This document shows, piece by piece, positions 50,002 through 59,900 of a stretch of DNA of 64,000 nt. Each line of letters begins with the position of its first letter. Positions within the stretch are counted from its first letter, which is position 1. The notes beneath the pieces were generated by a model. It saw only the letters and a list, made by a program, of their open reading frames with translations. It searched no databases and had not been told where the DNA came from. Position numbers and translations under genes: made by a program. Origin of the DNA: Lachnoanaerobaculum orale (GTDB lineage: Bacteria > Bacillota > Clostridia > Lachnospirales > Lachnospiraceae); NCBI RefSeq assembly GCF_003862485.1, contig NZ_RRCM01000001.1, forward strand, positions 2,012,117-2,076,116, written 5' to 3'.

Positions 50002-51000
50002 TCAATCCGAGTATTTCTTTAACATATCGGCAATACTTTCCTTAATTTGATTCCTTAGACTTTCAGGTTCCAGCACCTCTACATAAGGACCGTATTGAAG
50101 TGCCCAATACTTCATTGCCCTTTCATTGCAGTTTACTCTTACTATAATCCGATCTTCATCTTTTTTAATAATACTAAAGTCCGTCCCAAACCAATCTACC
50201 AAATCAGACATCATATCTTTTGTTGTCAGGAGCTTAACAGCAGTGCTTTTTCCACTAAACATATAAATATGTTCTGCCATATGCTTTGGAAGATTTATCC
50301 CGGATTTAAGCTCAGGCACATCTTTCATCGGCTTAACTCTGTCTTCCAGTTCATGCACCTCAGTCATTCTGTCTATACGAAAATGTACTACATTATCATA
50401 CTTGTCATAATTTCCTATCAGATAAAATTTCCCATTATTTGCAACTATCCTGTACGGATTTACAATATAATGCTCTTCTCTCCTTGGATGAAGCTTAAAA
50501 TCGGTTCCTATATCATTATATATAAAACTAATCTTATGTCCCTCTGAGATAGCATCATTTATCTTATCTATAGAGTAGATGTTTTGTCTGTTTATATTCT
50601 TGTTAAGTTCAGGTATATTACATATATTTGATACTTTTGCATTAAAGTATTTACTTGAAAGCCCTCTGATCTTTTTAATAAGTTCCTTGGCCTGATTTGA
50701 AGAAAAAGCTTTTGAAAATAAAACACTGTCTATAAGTATTCTAAGTTCAGTATCATCAAACTCTCTGGAAATCAGCCTATATCCGTCTTCCATTGATATT
50801 TCAAATCCATGGCTCTCACCGAATTCTTTTAATAACAAGACATTATTCTTTACAGAGCGTCTGTCACATACCGTTCCATAATCCTTTTCCAAAAGCTTTA
50901 TAATCTCTTGTTGTGTCAAAGAATGATTTTCATCGGTATAATTGCGAAGTATCTCCATTATGAACATATTCAACATCTTTTTATTTCCTATACCATACAT
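50002..51000 (-). CDS. WYL-domain transcriptional regulator
   Basis: A 332-aa regulator. The N-terminal helix-turn-helix (MLNMFIMEILRNY..LTQQEIIKLLEKDYG) binds DNA; the WYL domain (HYIVNPYRIVANNGKFYLIGNYD) and a WCX end sense a ligand, probably nucleic acid or nucleotides. WYL proteins often control phage-defence genes. Its neighbours here are a DUF262 nuclease-like gene and an AAA ATPase, which fits. Confidence 0.85.
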   Translation of the reverse strand: MYGIGNKKMLNMFIMEILRNYTDENHSLTQQEIIKLLEKDYGTVCDRRSVKNNVLLLKEFGESHGFEISMEDGYRLISREFDDTELRILIDSVLFSKAFSSNQAKELIKKIRGLSSKYFNAKVSNICNIPELNKNINRQNIYSIDKINDAISEGHKISFIYNDIGTDFKLHPRREEHYIVNPYRIVANNGKFYLIGNYDKYDNVVHFRIDRMTEVHELEDRVKPMKDVPELKSGINLPKHMAEHIYMFSGKSTAVKLLTTKDMMSDLVDWFGTDFSIIKKDEDRIIVRVNCNERAMKYWALQYGPYVEVLEPESLRNQIKESIADMLKKYSD

Positions 51001-51092
51001 CTATGCACCCCCGTTCCAATGTCAAATATACTACTGTAACAGATACCGGTATTTTATTATTATATTCTAATATTTCAATATATTTGCCTGTA

Positions 51093-52943
51093 TCATAATA
51101 CAGGTATTGTTCTTAATGGTTCATTCATAAAAATCTTTATCTTTTCAATTTCTTTGTCCGCCCTTTTTCTTACAGCTTCTATATCCCAATCTCTACAACT
51201 TTCATATTCTTTCATAAATTCTATTCTAACTGCTGCATATTGTGAATTTTTGTATTCAGTAATTTTTTCACTTACAGTATTATCCTGAATACTCTTATTT
51301 ATATGACTGTCAAGTACAATCAGATTTCCTATTCCGTTAAACTCATCAATATAGTCTTTATCATCCTTGAAATTTTCTTTTGCCTTAATATGCTCTATAT
51401 CATAAGGGTTTTTATTCTTTTCGTAGATTGCATAGTGGAAAAACTTTTCATAAATTTCTTGCTCACTTATTACTATTTCATTTCCTTGGCAAATAAATGA
51501 TTCCCCCAAATTAGCTACTTCATCAAGTAATCCAGACAGTGTGCAAACAAGCCTGACTCTACTTGCATTGTAAAATAATCCTGATTTAATAGTTGTATAA
51601 AAATCTTCTTTAGGTTCATGGTCCTTACTGCGCACCGGTGACCACAGCATATCTTTAATGTTTTCTATAATCTTATTAGTGCTATCTTTCTTAAACCACT
51701 TAAAGCATTCCTCACAAACCTTATTTTGAACAGAATTTATCACTCTGTCATTTACAACGGTATAGATTAAAAAGAATCTAAACATATACATATTTACTCT
51801 CAGTGAATCTATATAGTAATCGCTCCAGCCCTTTCCTTTAGCTTTAAAGTATGCAACCACAAATGGTATAGTCCAATACCTTTTATATCTTGTTTTTTCA
51901 ACCATATAAATCGAAAAGATTTCTTTTGCAATTTCAGGATATTCGCCATTATACCTTACATCTTCGATCCAACGCCAATATTTTATAAATTCTTCCACTA
52001 TATGCTTGAAGGAAGAAAATTCCAATACTCTTAGGTCACTTTGCTCTATAAGTTTATCCCCTTTAAAAAGTTCATCAAAGAACTTTTCATTGCTTTTGGA
52101 TACCTCAGAAAATCCCCAGCCAAATTCTGCACAAATTATATGTTTATAGATATCTAAAACCCACGACATATTAAATTCTGTCTGGTCTTTTCTTCCGCCT
52201 ACGCCCAGTGCATTATTGCTATCATCTATCAATTTATAACAATTGGCAATTTCTTTCATCCAGTTGTCTGTATCATCGATTTTTCTAAGATAATTATAAT
52301 ATCTTAATTTAAAAATATCTGTTGCATTCAAATCAAGACCTGTAGTATTTATAGTATTAAAGACTGACACCACTTCCGGTAGATCCATTTCTTCGGTAGT
52401 CAGTATTACAAAGTATATATTATCCAATACAAAATCTTTAAGTTCTGAATAAAAATTCGTTTTATCTTTAAACTCTTGTTCGTAATACTCAGAAGTAGCC
52501 TTCCTTAACTGTTCCTTATTTTTAGAATATTTAGAGGAAACTTTTTTTATTTGAGTCTCACTCAGTACTTTTTTGAGTTCTTCAGAATCTATAGTATTGC
52601 TATAATCATTGTTCTTTTCTCCCGGATCGTTTTTGATTATCTCTTTTTGAAGTACATCCAACAAAAGTAAAAATGTTGTAAGTCTTTGTTGACCATCAAC
52701 AATATCAAGTATATTGGCATCTTTAGTTTCTTTGTTAAACTGTATTGTCCCAAAAAACACGGACTTTTCATATTTTCCGGCATTCACTTCACTTTTCATA
52801 CTGAATGCTTCAAAAATAGTATTCAAAAAATCATTTATATTTTTTTCTGCCCATTCATATGGACGCTGATAAATAGGTATTCTATACCTTTCCTTTATTA
52901 TATCTCTAAGTCCAAGCACTTTAGAATCAATCGGAAATCCCAT
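51093..52943 (-). CDS. DUF262/DUF1524 protein (GmrSD-like)
   Basis: A 616-aa protein with an N-terminal DUF262 ParB-like nuclease domain (IPIYQRPYEW, DIVDGQQRLTTFLLLLDVL) and a C-terminal DUF1524 HNH-type region (NPYDIEHIKAKENF, FNGIGNLIVLDSHINKS). The same pair of domains makes up GmrSD, the type IV restriction enzyme for modified phage DNA. The key DGQQRLTT and EHI motifs are intact. No other restriction genes are adjacent. A defence role is probable; the modification recognised is unknown. Confidence 0.8.
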   Translation of the reverse strand: MGFPIDSKVLGLRDIIKERYRIPIYQRPYEWAEKNINDFLNTIFEAFSMKSEVNAGKYEKSVFFGTIQFNKETKDANILDIVDGQQRLTTFLLLLDVLQKEIIKNDPGEKNNDYSNTIDSEELKKVLSETQIKKVSSKYSKNKEQLRKATSEYYEQEFKDKTNFYSELKDFVLDNIYFVILTTEEMDLPEVVSVFNTINTTGLDLNATDIFKLRYYNYLRKIDDTDNWMKEIANCYKLIDDSNNALGVGGRKDQTEFNMSWVLDIYKHIICAEFGWGFSEVSKSNEKFFDELFKGDKLIEQSDLRVLEFSSFKHIVEEFIKYWRWIEDVRYNGEYPEIAKEIFSIYMVEKTRYKRYWTIPFVVAYFKAKGKGWSDYYIDSLRVNMYMFRFFLIYTVVNDRVINSVQNKVCEECFKWFKKDSTNKIIENIKDMLWSPVRSKDHEPKEDFYTTIKSGLFYNASRVRLVCTLSGLLDEVANLGESFICQGNEIVISEQEIYEKFFHYAIYEKNKNPYDIEHIKAKENFKDDKDYIDEFNGIGNLIVLDSHINKSIQDNTVSEKITEYKNSQYAAVRIEFMKEYESCRDWDIEAVRKRADKEIEKIKIFMNEPLRTIPVL

Positions 52944-53021
52944 AAATCCTCCCCATAATAACTTGTTCCATTAAGTTTATAATGTATAATTATTTTTATT
53001 CTACATCATTACAACCTTTTT

Positions 53022-54290
53022 TCAATCTCTAATAACTACACTTTCTCGAATACTTCTAATTTGCTTTTTAGTAAGTGTTTTCTCTTTCAAAAGTTCTTGA
53101 ACCATGGCATCAAAAAATCCTCTGTTTTCAGCAATAATCTGCTTTGACTTTCTATAATATCTATCCATCTCTTTGTCAACTTTTCTGTCCTTACTTTCCA
53201 ATAAATATTGGGATGACTTACCTCTTTCAAAAGCATCAAATCCATATGCACAGTAATTGTCAACAAATGTTGTAGCCAAGCCAAATGCTTTATGCAAATC
53301 TTCCTCACAGCCAAGATCAAATGTTCCATAAATTATTTCAGTCGCAGCCTTACCTCCTAGGCTTCTGATGACTTCATTCTCTTGTGCAACTACATTAAAA
53401 TTATAATCCTCAGGTTTTCTTACAGAGGTTATCCCACCTGAATTATTTGAGTAACCGCAGATCGAAATAAGATTTACAGATCCCGGCTCCAATATTTCAG
53501 AAATAACAGCATGTCCTGACTCATGTATGGCAACCTTTTTTAAAATATTACTGTCAATATATTCTACCGACTCAGGTGCATCAAATATCAAACGCATACA
53601 CGCTTTTATAATATCTCTTTGCTCAATCTTTGTTCTTTTGTCAAATACCGCATAAATTCCGGCTTCATTTATTACCATTTCCAATTCTGCACATGAGTGT
53701 CCTTCCATAAAGCTTGATATATCATCTATATCTATATCTCCAAATACTCGTTTTTTACTTAAAAAATGCTTTATTATCTTCTTGGCATCATCTCCACCGG
53801 GACATGTCATCCTTATAACCTTATCAAAACGTCCCGCTCTCATAAGTGAATTTGGTAAACAATATATATTGTTTGCTGTAGCCAAAACAAAGACATTTGA
53901 ATCCTTGCAATCATCTATACAGGACTGTACAACTACATATTCCTCAGCATCTTTGTGATACTCATCCTCATTTGCAAACTTATCAATATCATCAAGAAAT
54001 ACTATGGCAAATTCTTCTTCTTTTGCTTTATCAAATATATCTCTGATATTATTAATAAACTCTCTACTGTGTTTATCCTTCCTTATTGTAAATGATTTTA
54101 TTTTGCTTTCTTTTATAAAGCTCTTAGCTAACATAGTCTTTCCTATACCCGGCTCACCATGCAAAAGCATTCCCCTCGGTATTTCTACACCAAGCCTCTT
54201 ATAATCTTTAAAGTTTTTTAGTACATCACAAAAACGTATCAGTTCCGCCTTAATATCGGCATATCCTATAATTTTATCAAATTCACTCAT
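53022..54290 (-). CDS. Soluble FtsH-like AAA+ protease
   Basis: A 422-aa protein with an AAA+ domain (Walker A GEPGIGKT, Walker B VFLDDID, sensor/arginine region MRAGRFDKV) and an M41 zinc peptidase domain (HESGH, with the third ligand Asp in GCEEDLHKA). The usual N-terminal membrane helices of FtsH are absent, so it should be a cytosolic protease, much shorter than FtsH (about 600-650 aa). Its start overlaps the end of an alpha/beta-hydrolase gene by 8 bases, making a two-gene unit. Substrates are unknown; an accessory or defence role is possible. Confidence 0.8.
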   Translation of the reverse strand: MSEFDKIIGYADIKAELIRFCDVLKNFKDYKRLGVEIPRGMLLHGEPGIGKTMLAKSFIKESKIKSFTIRKDKHSREFINNIRDIFDKAKEEEFAIVFLDDIDKFANEDEYHKDAEEYVVVQSCIDDCKDSNVFVLATANNIYCLPNSLMRAGRFDKVIRMTCPGGDDAKKIIKHFLSKKRVFGDIDIDDISSFMEGHSCAELEMVINEAGIYAVFDKRTKIEQRDIIKACMRLIFDAPESVEYIDSNILKKVAIHESGHAVISEILEPGSVNLISICGYSNNSGGITSVRKPEDYNFNVVAQENEVIRSLGGKAATEIIYGTFDLGCEEDLHKAFGLATTFVDNYCAYGFDAFERGKSSQYLLESKDRKVDKEMDRYYRKSKQIIAENRGFFDAMVQELLKEKTLTKKQIRSIRESVVIRD

Positions 54291-54912
54291 TTTCTTCTCC
54301 CTCTAATATAACCTGATTTTTTCTATTACCTTTATTTTCCGCCTTCAACCCGTCAAAAAAATAATTTAATTCGGATATCAAAGATTCTGTTGAAAAATCA
54401 TGTCCTTCACCTTTAATTATTTTATATTTACAGACAGTATTTTTTATGCTGTCTAAGATTTCAATATAGCGACATGACGGATCGTCTTCACCATACAAAA
54501 AGTACATATTATTTCCTCTAAACTTTTGTGCACCTTCTTTTATTTTATGAAAATTGATCATCAATGGAGCATTTATTAAAACAGCATTCTTTATTTTTTC
54601 AATTTTTCTGCACTGAGCTGCACCTATCGAAGCTCCGTTTGAAATTCCGACAAAATATATTTCTTTATAATCCCCTATATACTTACTAATACATTTTATT
54701 TCTTCCTCCAAATCACATACCGAATCTTTAGGATTGGCGGAAACCACAAATGTATAACCATATTTTTTAAATAAAAAATCGCATATATTCAAATATTTAT
54801 TTTTAAAACCTTCTATAGTTCCTCCTCTACCGGTTTTAATAAAAATAATATTTTTCTCACCATTTATAATTCCAAACTGTTTTCCGATTACTATGTCATA
54901 TTTCTTCAACAA
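54283..54912 (-). CDS. Alpha/beta hydrolase
   Basis: A 209-aa cytosolic alpha/beta-fold protein. VGISNGASIG carries the GxSxG nucleophile, LYGEDDPS the Asp, and GEGHDF the His. It begins with TTG at 54912, six bases after GGGAGGAT. The first half has an unusual GRGGTIEGF segment. It is coupled with the soluble FtsH-like protease. Whether it acts on a small molecule or a peptide cannot be told. In the gap of 190 bases upstream there is a near-palindrome (TGTGCAAAATATTGTACA) that could be an operator. Confidence 0.7.
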   Translation of the reverse strand: MLKKYDIVIGKQFGIINGEKNIIFIKTGRGGTIEGFKNKYLNICDFLFKKYGYTFVVSANPKDSVCDLEEEIKCISKYIGDYKEIYFVGISNGASIGAAQCRKIEKIKNAVLINAPLMINFHKIKEGAQKFRGNNMYFLYGEDDPSCRYIEILDSIKNTVCKYKIIKGEGHDFSTESLISELNYFFDGLKAENKGNRKNQVILEGEENE

Positions 54913-55050
54913 TTATCCTCCCTCTTTATTTATGACTGAAATCCCTTCATCCAATTTATTTTGCATATTTAAAATAGCATAAATAATGTACAATATTTTG
55001 CACATTGAAATTATGTTGCAATGCGATATTCTTTGTTAATACCTACACAC

Positions 55051-55088
55051 AAAAAAAGGCTCCCTCCGATCAATCGGAAGAAACCTTT
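55051..55088 (-). terminator. Rho-independent terminator after recQ
   Basis: A 16-bp stem (55055-55070 with 55073-55088) is fully paired in minus-strand RNA with G-U pairs and followed by TTTTTTT. Confidence 0.85.
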
Positions 55089-55104
55089 ATCCTTTTATTT
55101 ATAT

Positions 55105-55821
55105 TTACTTCACATATTCCTTTATTACAGCAATAAATCTCTCACCGTATTTGCCGTATTTATTTTCTCCAACACCGGAAACATTTAGCATATCGGATTT
55201 TGTAGTAGGCATCTTTGCACACATATCTATCAATGTCTTATCATTAAAAACGATATATGGAGGTATCTTTTCAGCTCTTGCAATTTCAAGTCTAAGCTCT
55301 TTTAACTTATCAAAGAGCTTGAAGCCTGCAGACGTTAGTGAATCCATGCCTTTTTTATTCTTCTTAGGTTTTTCCTTTCTCTTGGACATCTTATCTTCAT
55401 CCGTAATCTTGACCAACACTTTAGTCTCAGTATTTTTAAGTCTACTTATATCTCCAAGTTTTAAAACCTGATATTCACCCGTAGCAATATATCCTTCCAG
55501 TAAAAGTTCTTCTATAAGTCGTCTTAGCAGATTTTTATTTGATGATTCCAAAACTCCATAGGATTTATATTCAGTTGCTCCTATTTCCGTAAGCCTTGCA
55601 GTCTTTGCTCCAAGAACCGTATCCATTATTATATTCTTACCATATCTTCCACAAGACTCATATATGCAATTTATTATCTTTTTAGCCTCATCTGTCATGT
55701 CAAGAGTTTCAAATTGGCGTAGACAATTACCGCAATCATCACATGGCTTTTTAGGATCTTCACCAAAGTATTTTAAAATATAATTACGCAGACATTCCGT
55801 AGTATAGCAATATCCCTCCAT
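55105..55821 (-). CDS. recQ: RecQ helicase, C-terminal part (RQC and HRDC), split by amber codon
   Basis: A 238-aa segment homologous to the C-terminal half of RecQ. It opens with MEGYCYTTECLRNYILKYFGE and the Cys4 zinc motif CDDCGNC, then the winged-helix RQC domain and a C-terminal HRDC domain (AEKIPPYIVFNDKTLIDM). It has no ribosome binding site of its own. It is in the same frame as the N-terminal helicase part, separated only by TAG and one ATA codon. Either the intact protein is not made, or reinitiation gives a free C-terminal piece. Confidence 0.8.
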   Translation of the reverse strand: MEGYCYTTECLRNYILKYFGEDPKKPCDDCGNCLRQFETLDMTDEAKKIINCIYESCGRYGKNIIMDTVLGAKTARLTEIGATEYKSYGVLESSNKNLLRRLIEELLLEGYIATGEYQVLKLGDISRLKNTETKVLVKITDEDKMSKRKEKPKKNKKGMDSLTSAGFKLFDKLKELRLEIARAEKIPPYIVFNDKTLIDMCAKMPTTKSDMLNVSGVGENKYGKYGERFIAVIKEYVK

Positions 55822-55824
55822 TAT

Positions 55825-56955
55825 CTAAAGTCTTTTAATATCCCTCTCTCTGATTGTCATTGCATCTATCGGATCAATATCACTAAAATCCTTATGTTCC
55901 AGTAAAAATCTGTTAATTATAATATCCTGAGGTGAAAAAAGTAATATACATTCAGAATTCAAACCGTCTCTACCGGCTCTTCCCGCTTCCTGATAATAGT
56001 TTTCCATACTTGAGGGCATATTGTAGTGAATGACAAATCTGACATTTGATTTATCAATTCCCATTCCGAAAGCGTTTGTTGCTATTACGATACTTGTATA
56101 GTCAAATACAAAATCATTCTGCATTTGCTTTCTCTCTTCATTACTCATTCCTGCATGATATTTGCCAACCGAAATATGTTGCTTTCTTAAAAGAGTATAC
56201 AGGCTGTCAACATTTTTTCTTGTGGCACAGTATATAATACCGCTTTCACCTCTATGTCTTTCTATAAAATCAAGTATAAACCGTTCCTTATTCTGTGGCT
56301 TATCTACCTGAAAGAATAAATTTTCTCTGTCAAAGCCTGTTACAAGAAAATATGGATTATTAAGTCCCAATGAGCAGATAATGTCCTCTCTAACATTCTG
56401 AGTGGCAGTTGCTGTAAAAGCACTTATAATTGGGCGTTTGTCCAATATATTTATAAACTCTGCTATATCCATATAACTTGGCCTGAAATCTTGCCCCCAC
56501 TGTGAGATACAATGCGCCTCATCTACAGTTACCATTGAAATTTCAACACTTTTGGCAAAACTAATAAAGCCTTCACTCATAAGTCTCTCAGGTGCCACAT
56601 ATATAATTTTATAATGACCTTTGTACGCATTTTTGAAGGTATCGTTCAACTCCTTTTCAGATAACGAGCTGTTTATAAATGCGGCATCCACACCGGCTTC
56701 ATTTAAGGCCTTTACCTGATCCTGCATAAGAGAAATAAGCGGTGATATAACCAATGTGATACCTGAAAGCAGCATAGCCGGAACCTGGTAGCAAAGTGAC
56801 TTTCCCGCACCTGTAGGCATTACCGCAAGAATATCCCTGCCCTCTAAAATAGCATTTATAACTGCTTCCTGACCCGGCCTAAATGAATCATAGCCAAATA
56901 CTGCCTTCAACGCTTCTTTTGGAGTTTTATATATTCCACTATCAGATATTATCAT
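55825..56955 (-). CDS. recQ: RecQ helicase, N-terminal part (helicase domain), split by amber codon
   Basis: A 376-aa segment holding both RecA folds of RecQ: PTGAGKSLCYQVPA (Walker A), DEAHCISQWGQDFRPSY (motif II), AFTATAT (III), and YQEAGRAGRDG (VI). It ends at RERDIKRL before a TAG (55825-55827). Reading on in the same frame continues with a normal RecQ sequence, giving about 616 residues in total, the usual length. So this is a full recQ interrupted by one nonsense codon or base error. It lies downstream of the SWIM and large helical protein genes. Confidence 0.85.
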   Translation of the reverse strand: MIISDSGIYKTPKEALKAVFGYDSFRPGQEAVINAILEGRDILAVMPTGAGKSLCYQVPAMLLSGITLVISPLISLMQDQVKALNEAGVDAAFINSSLSEKELNDTFKNAYKGHYKIIYVAPERLMSEGFISFAKSVEISMVTVDEAHCISQWGQDFRPSYMDIAEFINILDKRPIISAFTATATQNVREDIICSLGLNNPYFLVTGFDRENLFFQVDKPQNKERFILDFIERHRGESGIIYCATRKNVDSLYTLLRKQHISVGKYHAGMSNEERKQMQNDFVFDYTSIVIATNAFGMGIDKSNVRFVIHYNMPSSMENYYQEAGRAGRDGLNSECILLFSPQDIIINRFLLEHKDFSDIDPIDAMTIRERDIKRL

Positions 56956-56962
56956 TTCTTAC

Positions 56963-59900
56963 TCATCCTAACTCCAGTATTTTTGCCAAACTCTTTGCCT
57001 TATTAACTGCAGCAGACTTTGCATTGCTGTTTGCAATTTCTAAAAGTCCCTGCCATTTGGCATCTTCTCCTGAAATATATCCTCTATTTACCGCTTCTCT
57101 TAAATAATCTGCATAGTAAATACAAATGTCCAAAACTCTGTTTGCCCATACCGGTGGCTTTTTATTCTCTGCAGCCATCTTTCCCGCATACTTTATACAT
57201 TCTATGAGCATCACATAGCATATACTTAAAAGCTTATTTTCTTTCTCAACTATTCTTACCAGTTTTGCAGGGCTTATATCCTCATGTAATAAAAGTTCTC
57301 TGATGATTTCTCTTAAATTCTCTAAGGATAAATCTCCTGAGTCCACCAGTTGTCTGAAAAGACTTTTTGCGCCATAAATACTCTCCCCATCCTGTGCCAG
57401 AGTACTCACTGCAATAGTCAAAAATATCTTTGAGTAAGGTGTTGAGTCACCCTCAAGAGGTCCTTCTTTTTCACCTCTCCAGTTTCTATATTTACTTACT
57501 ACAACCTTTTTCTTTTCAGGGTCGTAATGAAGCCATACGCTCTTTTCTTTCTCATCTATGATTTTTCCGTTGTTGTCGGCCACAGCTCCCGACATCTGAG
57601 CCTCTTTTTGAATTCCGTAAAACCATCCATAAATATATACCTGAAACAGCCTATCAGGTATATCCGGTAATTTCAAATCGAAGCTAAAAGCTTTTTCGCC
57701 TTTCCTTACTTCAAATACATTTATATTAAACTCAACATTATCATAGATAAGCTTTTTTGCCTCAGGTAATGCCACCCATACTTCATCAAAATCATTTGGT
57801 GTATTTTCATTCTGTACTTCTTCATACTTTTCTTCTTTTATATCCATACCAAGGGAATTTAGCTTATTCACTATTTCCTTAGCATATTCTACAGCTTTTG
57901 AAGATCCGTATTTTGTGGCGAGATTCTTTACAGCCTTCATTTCCAATGCATTTTGTGGGGCAAGCTTATTTTCTACCGCAAAAATAACTTCATCAAGATA
58001 ATCTCTTAGAAATTTTACAATCTCAGCTGTTCCTGTAAGCATTCTAGGTGCTTTAAGCGATACCTCCACCACATCACAGGCAGCCATCCATACCAAACTC
58101 AGCATACCGTCTTTTGCCATATTTTCCATTGCAAAAGCCAGACTTGCCAAGTTTGACGGTGTACCGCCGCTCCAATCAATCTCTGAGATATCAGCTATTC
58201 CGGGTGTCAAAAGTCCTCTATCCCATGCTTTTTTACTGGCCTCTATAATATCCTCTGCATTTTCGACGTTTAAATTACCTTGTATGGCGATCCAATTCAT
58301 CATTGCACCTTTTGTAACCGGCTTTCTTCTTCTTGCTATCTGCCTTAAAACAATTCCCTGGCCATGGTAAACTTCAATATCTCTATGTATAGCTGTAAGA
58401 GAATAATCACCCCAGTTTGGAAAAACAGAAAACATATTTATATAATTATGTGAAAGTCTATTCGGTAATACTCTAAGACTTTCAGGTATATTAACCTTAA
58501 TATTCCAATATGCAATTTCTCCCGTTTTCAATTCCGGTTCGATATATGAATCTTTTAAATACCCTGCAATCAGATTACCGACTGAAATCTCCTCACCTGA
58601 TTCATCCTTTAACACTTCTCCTGAAGGAAGTTCTATTTTCAAGTCTATCTTCTTTAATTTTTCTACGTATTTTTTTATATCTATATCTGCCGGATGTTCT
58701 ATCTCCAATCTTGTAATTGCAAGCTGTAGATCCGGCTCTGAAACATATGATAAATTCTTATCTTCATATATTGATAAGCGTTCCACTAAATCATTTAAAC
58801 TGATACTTAGATCGACGTAACTTGGTGTACTCAGTAAACAAGGCCATTTGCCCATAGAATTAAACAATAGCTCTCTTCGCATGTACATAAGATCATGGTA
58901 TCTGATTTTTAAGACTTCTTGTTCACCATTCCACACATTTTCTTTTGTATCCTTTATCATATTCATTTCAAGGTTCTTAGCCCATCTTCCAAGTGTTCTT
59001 AAACCTCCGGCATCACCGTTTGGAATACCTGCAAGACTCATTTTAGCTTCATCCGAATTTGTATAAGCAATATAATTTGCCATTGCAATAAATCTCTCAA
59101 AAAAAAGATCTGCAATATAGTCCTTTCTTTTAGAAATATCTGAGACCAAATCTGTTAATCTTTCAGATGATATCTCACCAAGTTCAAACCTTGGCACCTC
59201 CCAAAGTTTAGGTGTTTCTCTCCAAAGCCCTTGCAATTCTTCTTTTACATCTTCATCTTCTATCTCCAGTCCCCAAGCCTTTTCAATACTTCCCGCAAGC
59301 TTTGCTATACTTTTATCCTCATCCTGCTTATAAAGTAGAAGCCATTCTTCATACTCTTTTACCGACTTAGGCTTTTCCCTTTTTAAAACAGACTTTAAAA
59401 TCAGTTTCTTTATTTTTTTCACCTTTGCCGAACTGCAGGAGATAAGTATTGTATATAACCAATCTTCAGTAGCACTCTCTATAAGTACAGGAGCAAATCT
59501 CTCCATCAAAGCCGTTTCTCCGAGTCCAAGCAGTGGAATAATTGTTTCTACTCTTGATTTTATCTCTTCATCTGTAATTCCGATTTGTTCCAATACATTT
59601 ACATATTCTTTTCTGTCTCCCGGCCTTTGTGCAATGCTAAGTCCGTAAAATACCTGCTCCATAGCAGTATCTTTCTCAATAAGATTATTTTGTACACCCC
59701 ACATAAGTATATCAGAGAAAGGTCCGGTTGCAGGCACATTTAAAGCCACTCCGGCTTCTATATGCTCTTTGAATCTTCTTAAAATCTCTTCCTTTTCAAT
59801 TACAAATCTCTCATCAAAATTGTAGTCTTTTCTTTTTGATGTCAGAAGAATTGCCGCTACAGCCGCCCAGTCCTTCATATACTCCACAGACTCCGGAATT

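Noticed and set aside
55825-55827. TAG in recQ as pyrrolysine or recoding
   Set aside because: No pyl genes are visible, RecQ has no such residue at this place, and no recoding structure is seen; a nonsense change is simpler.
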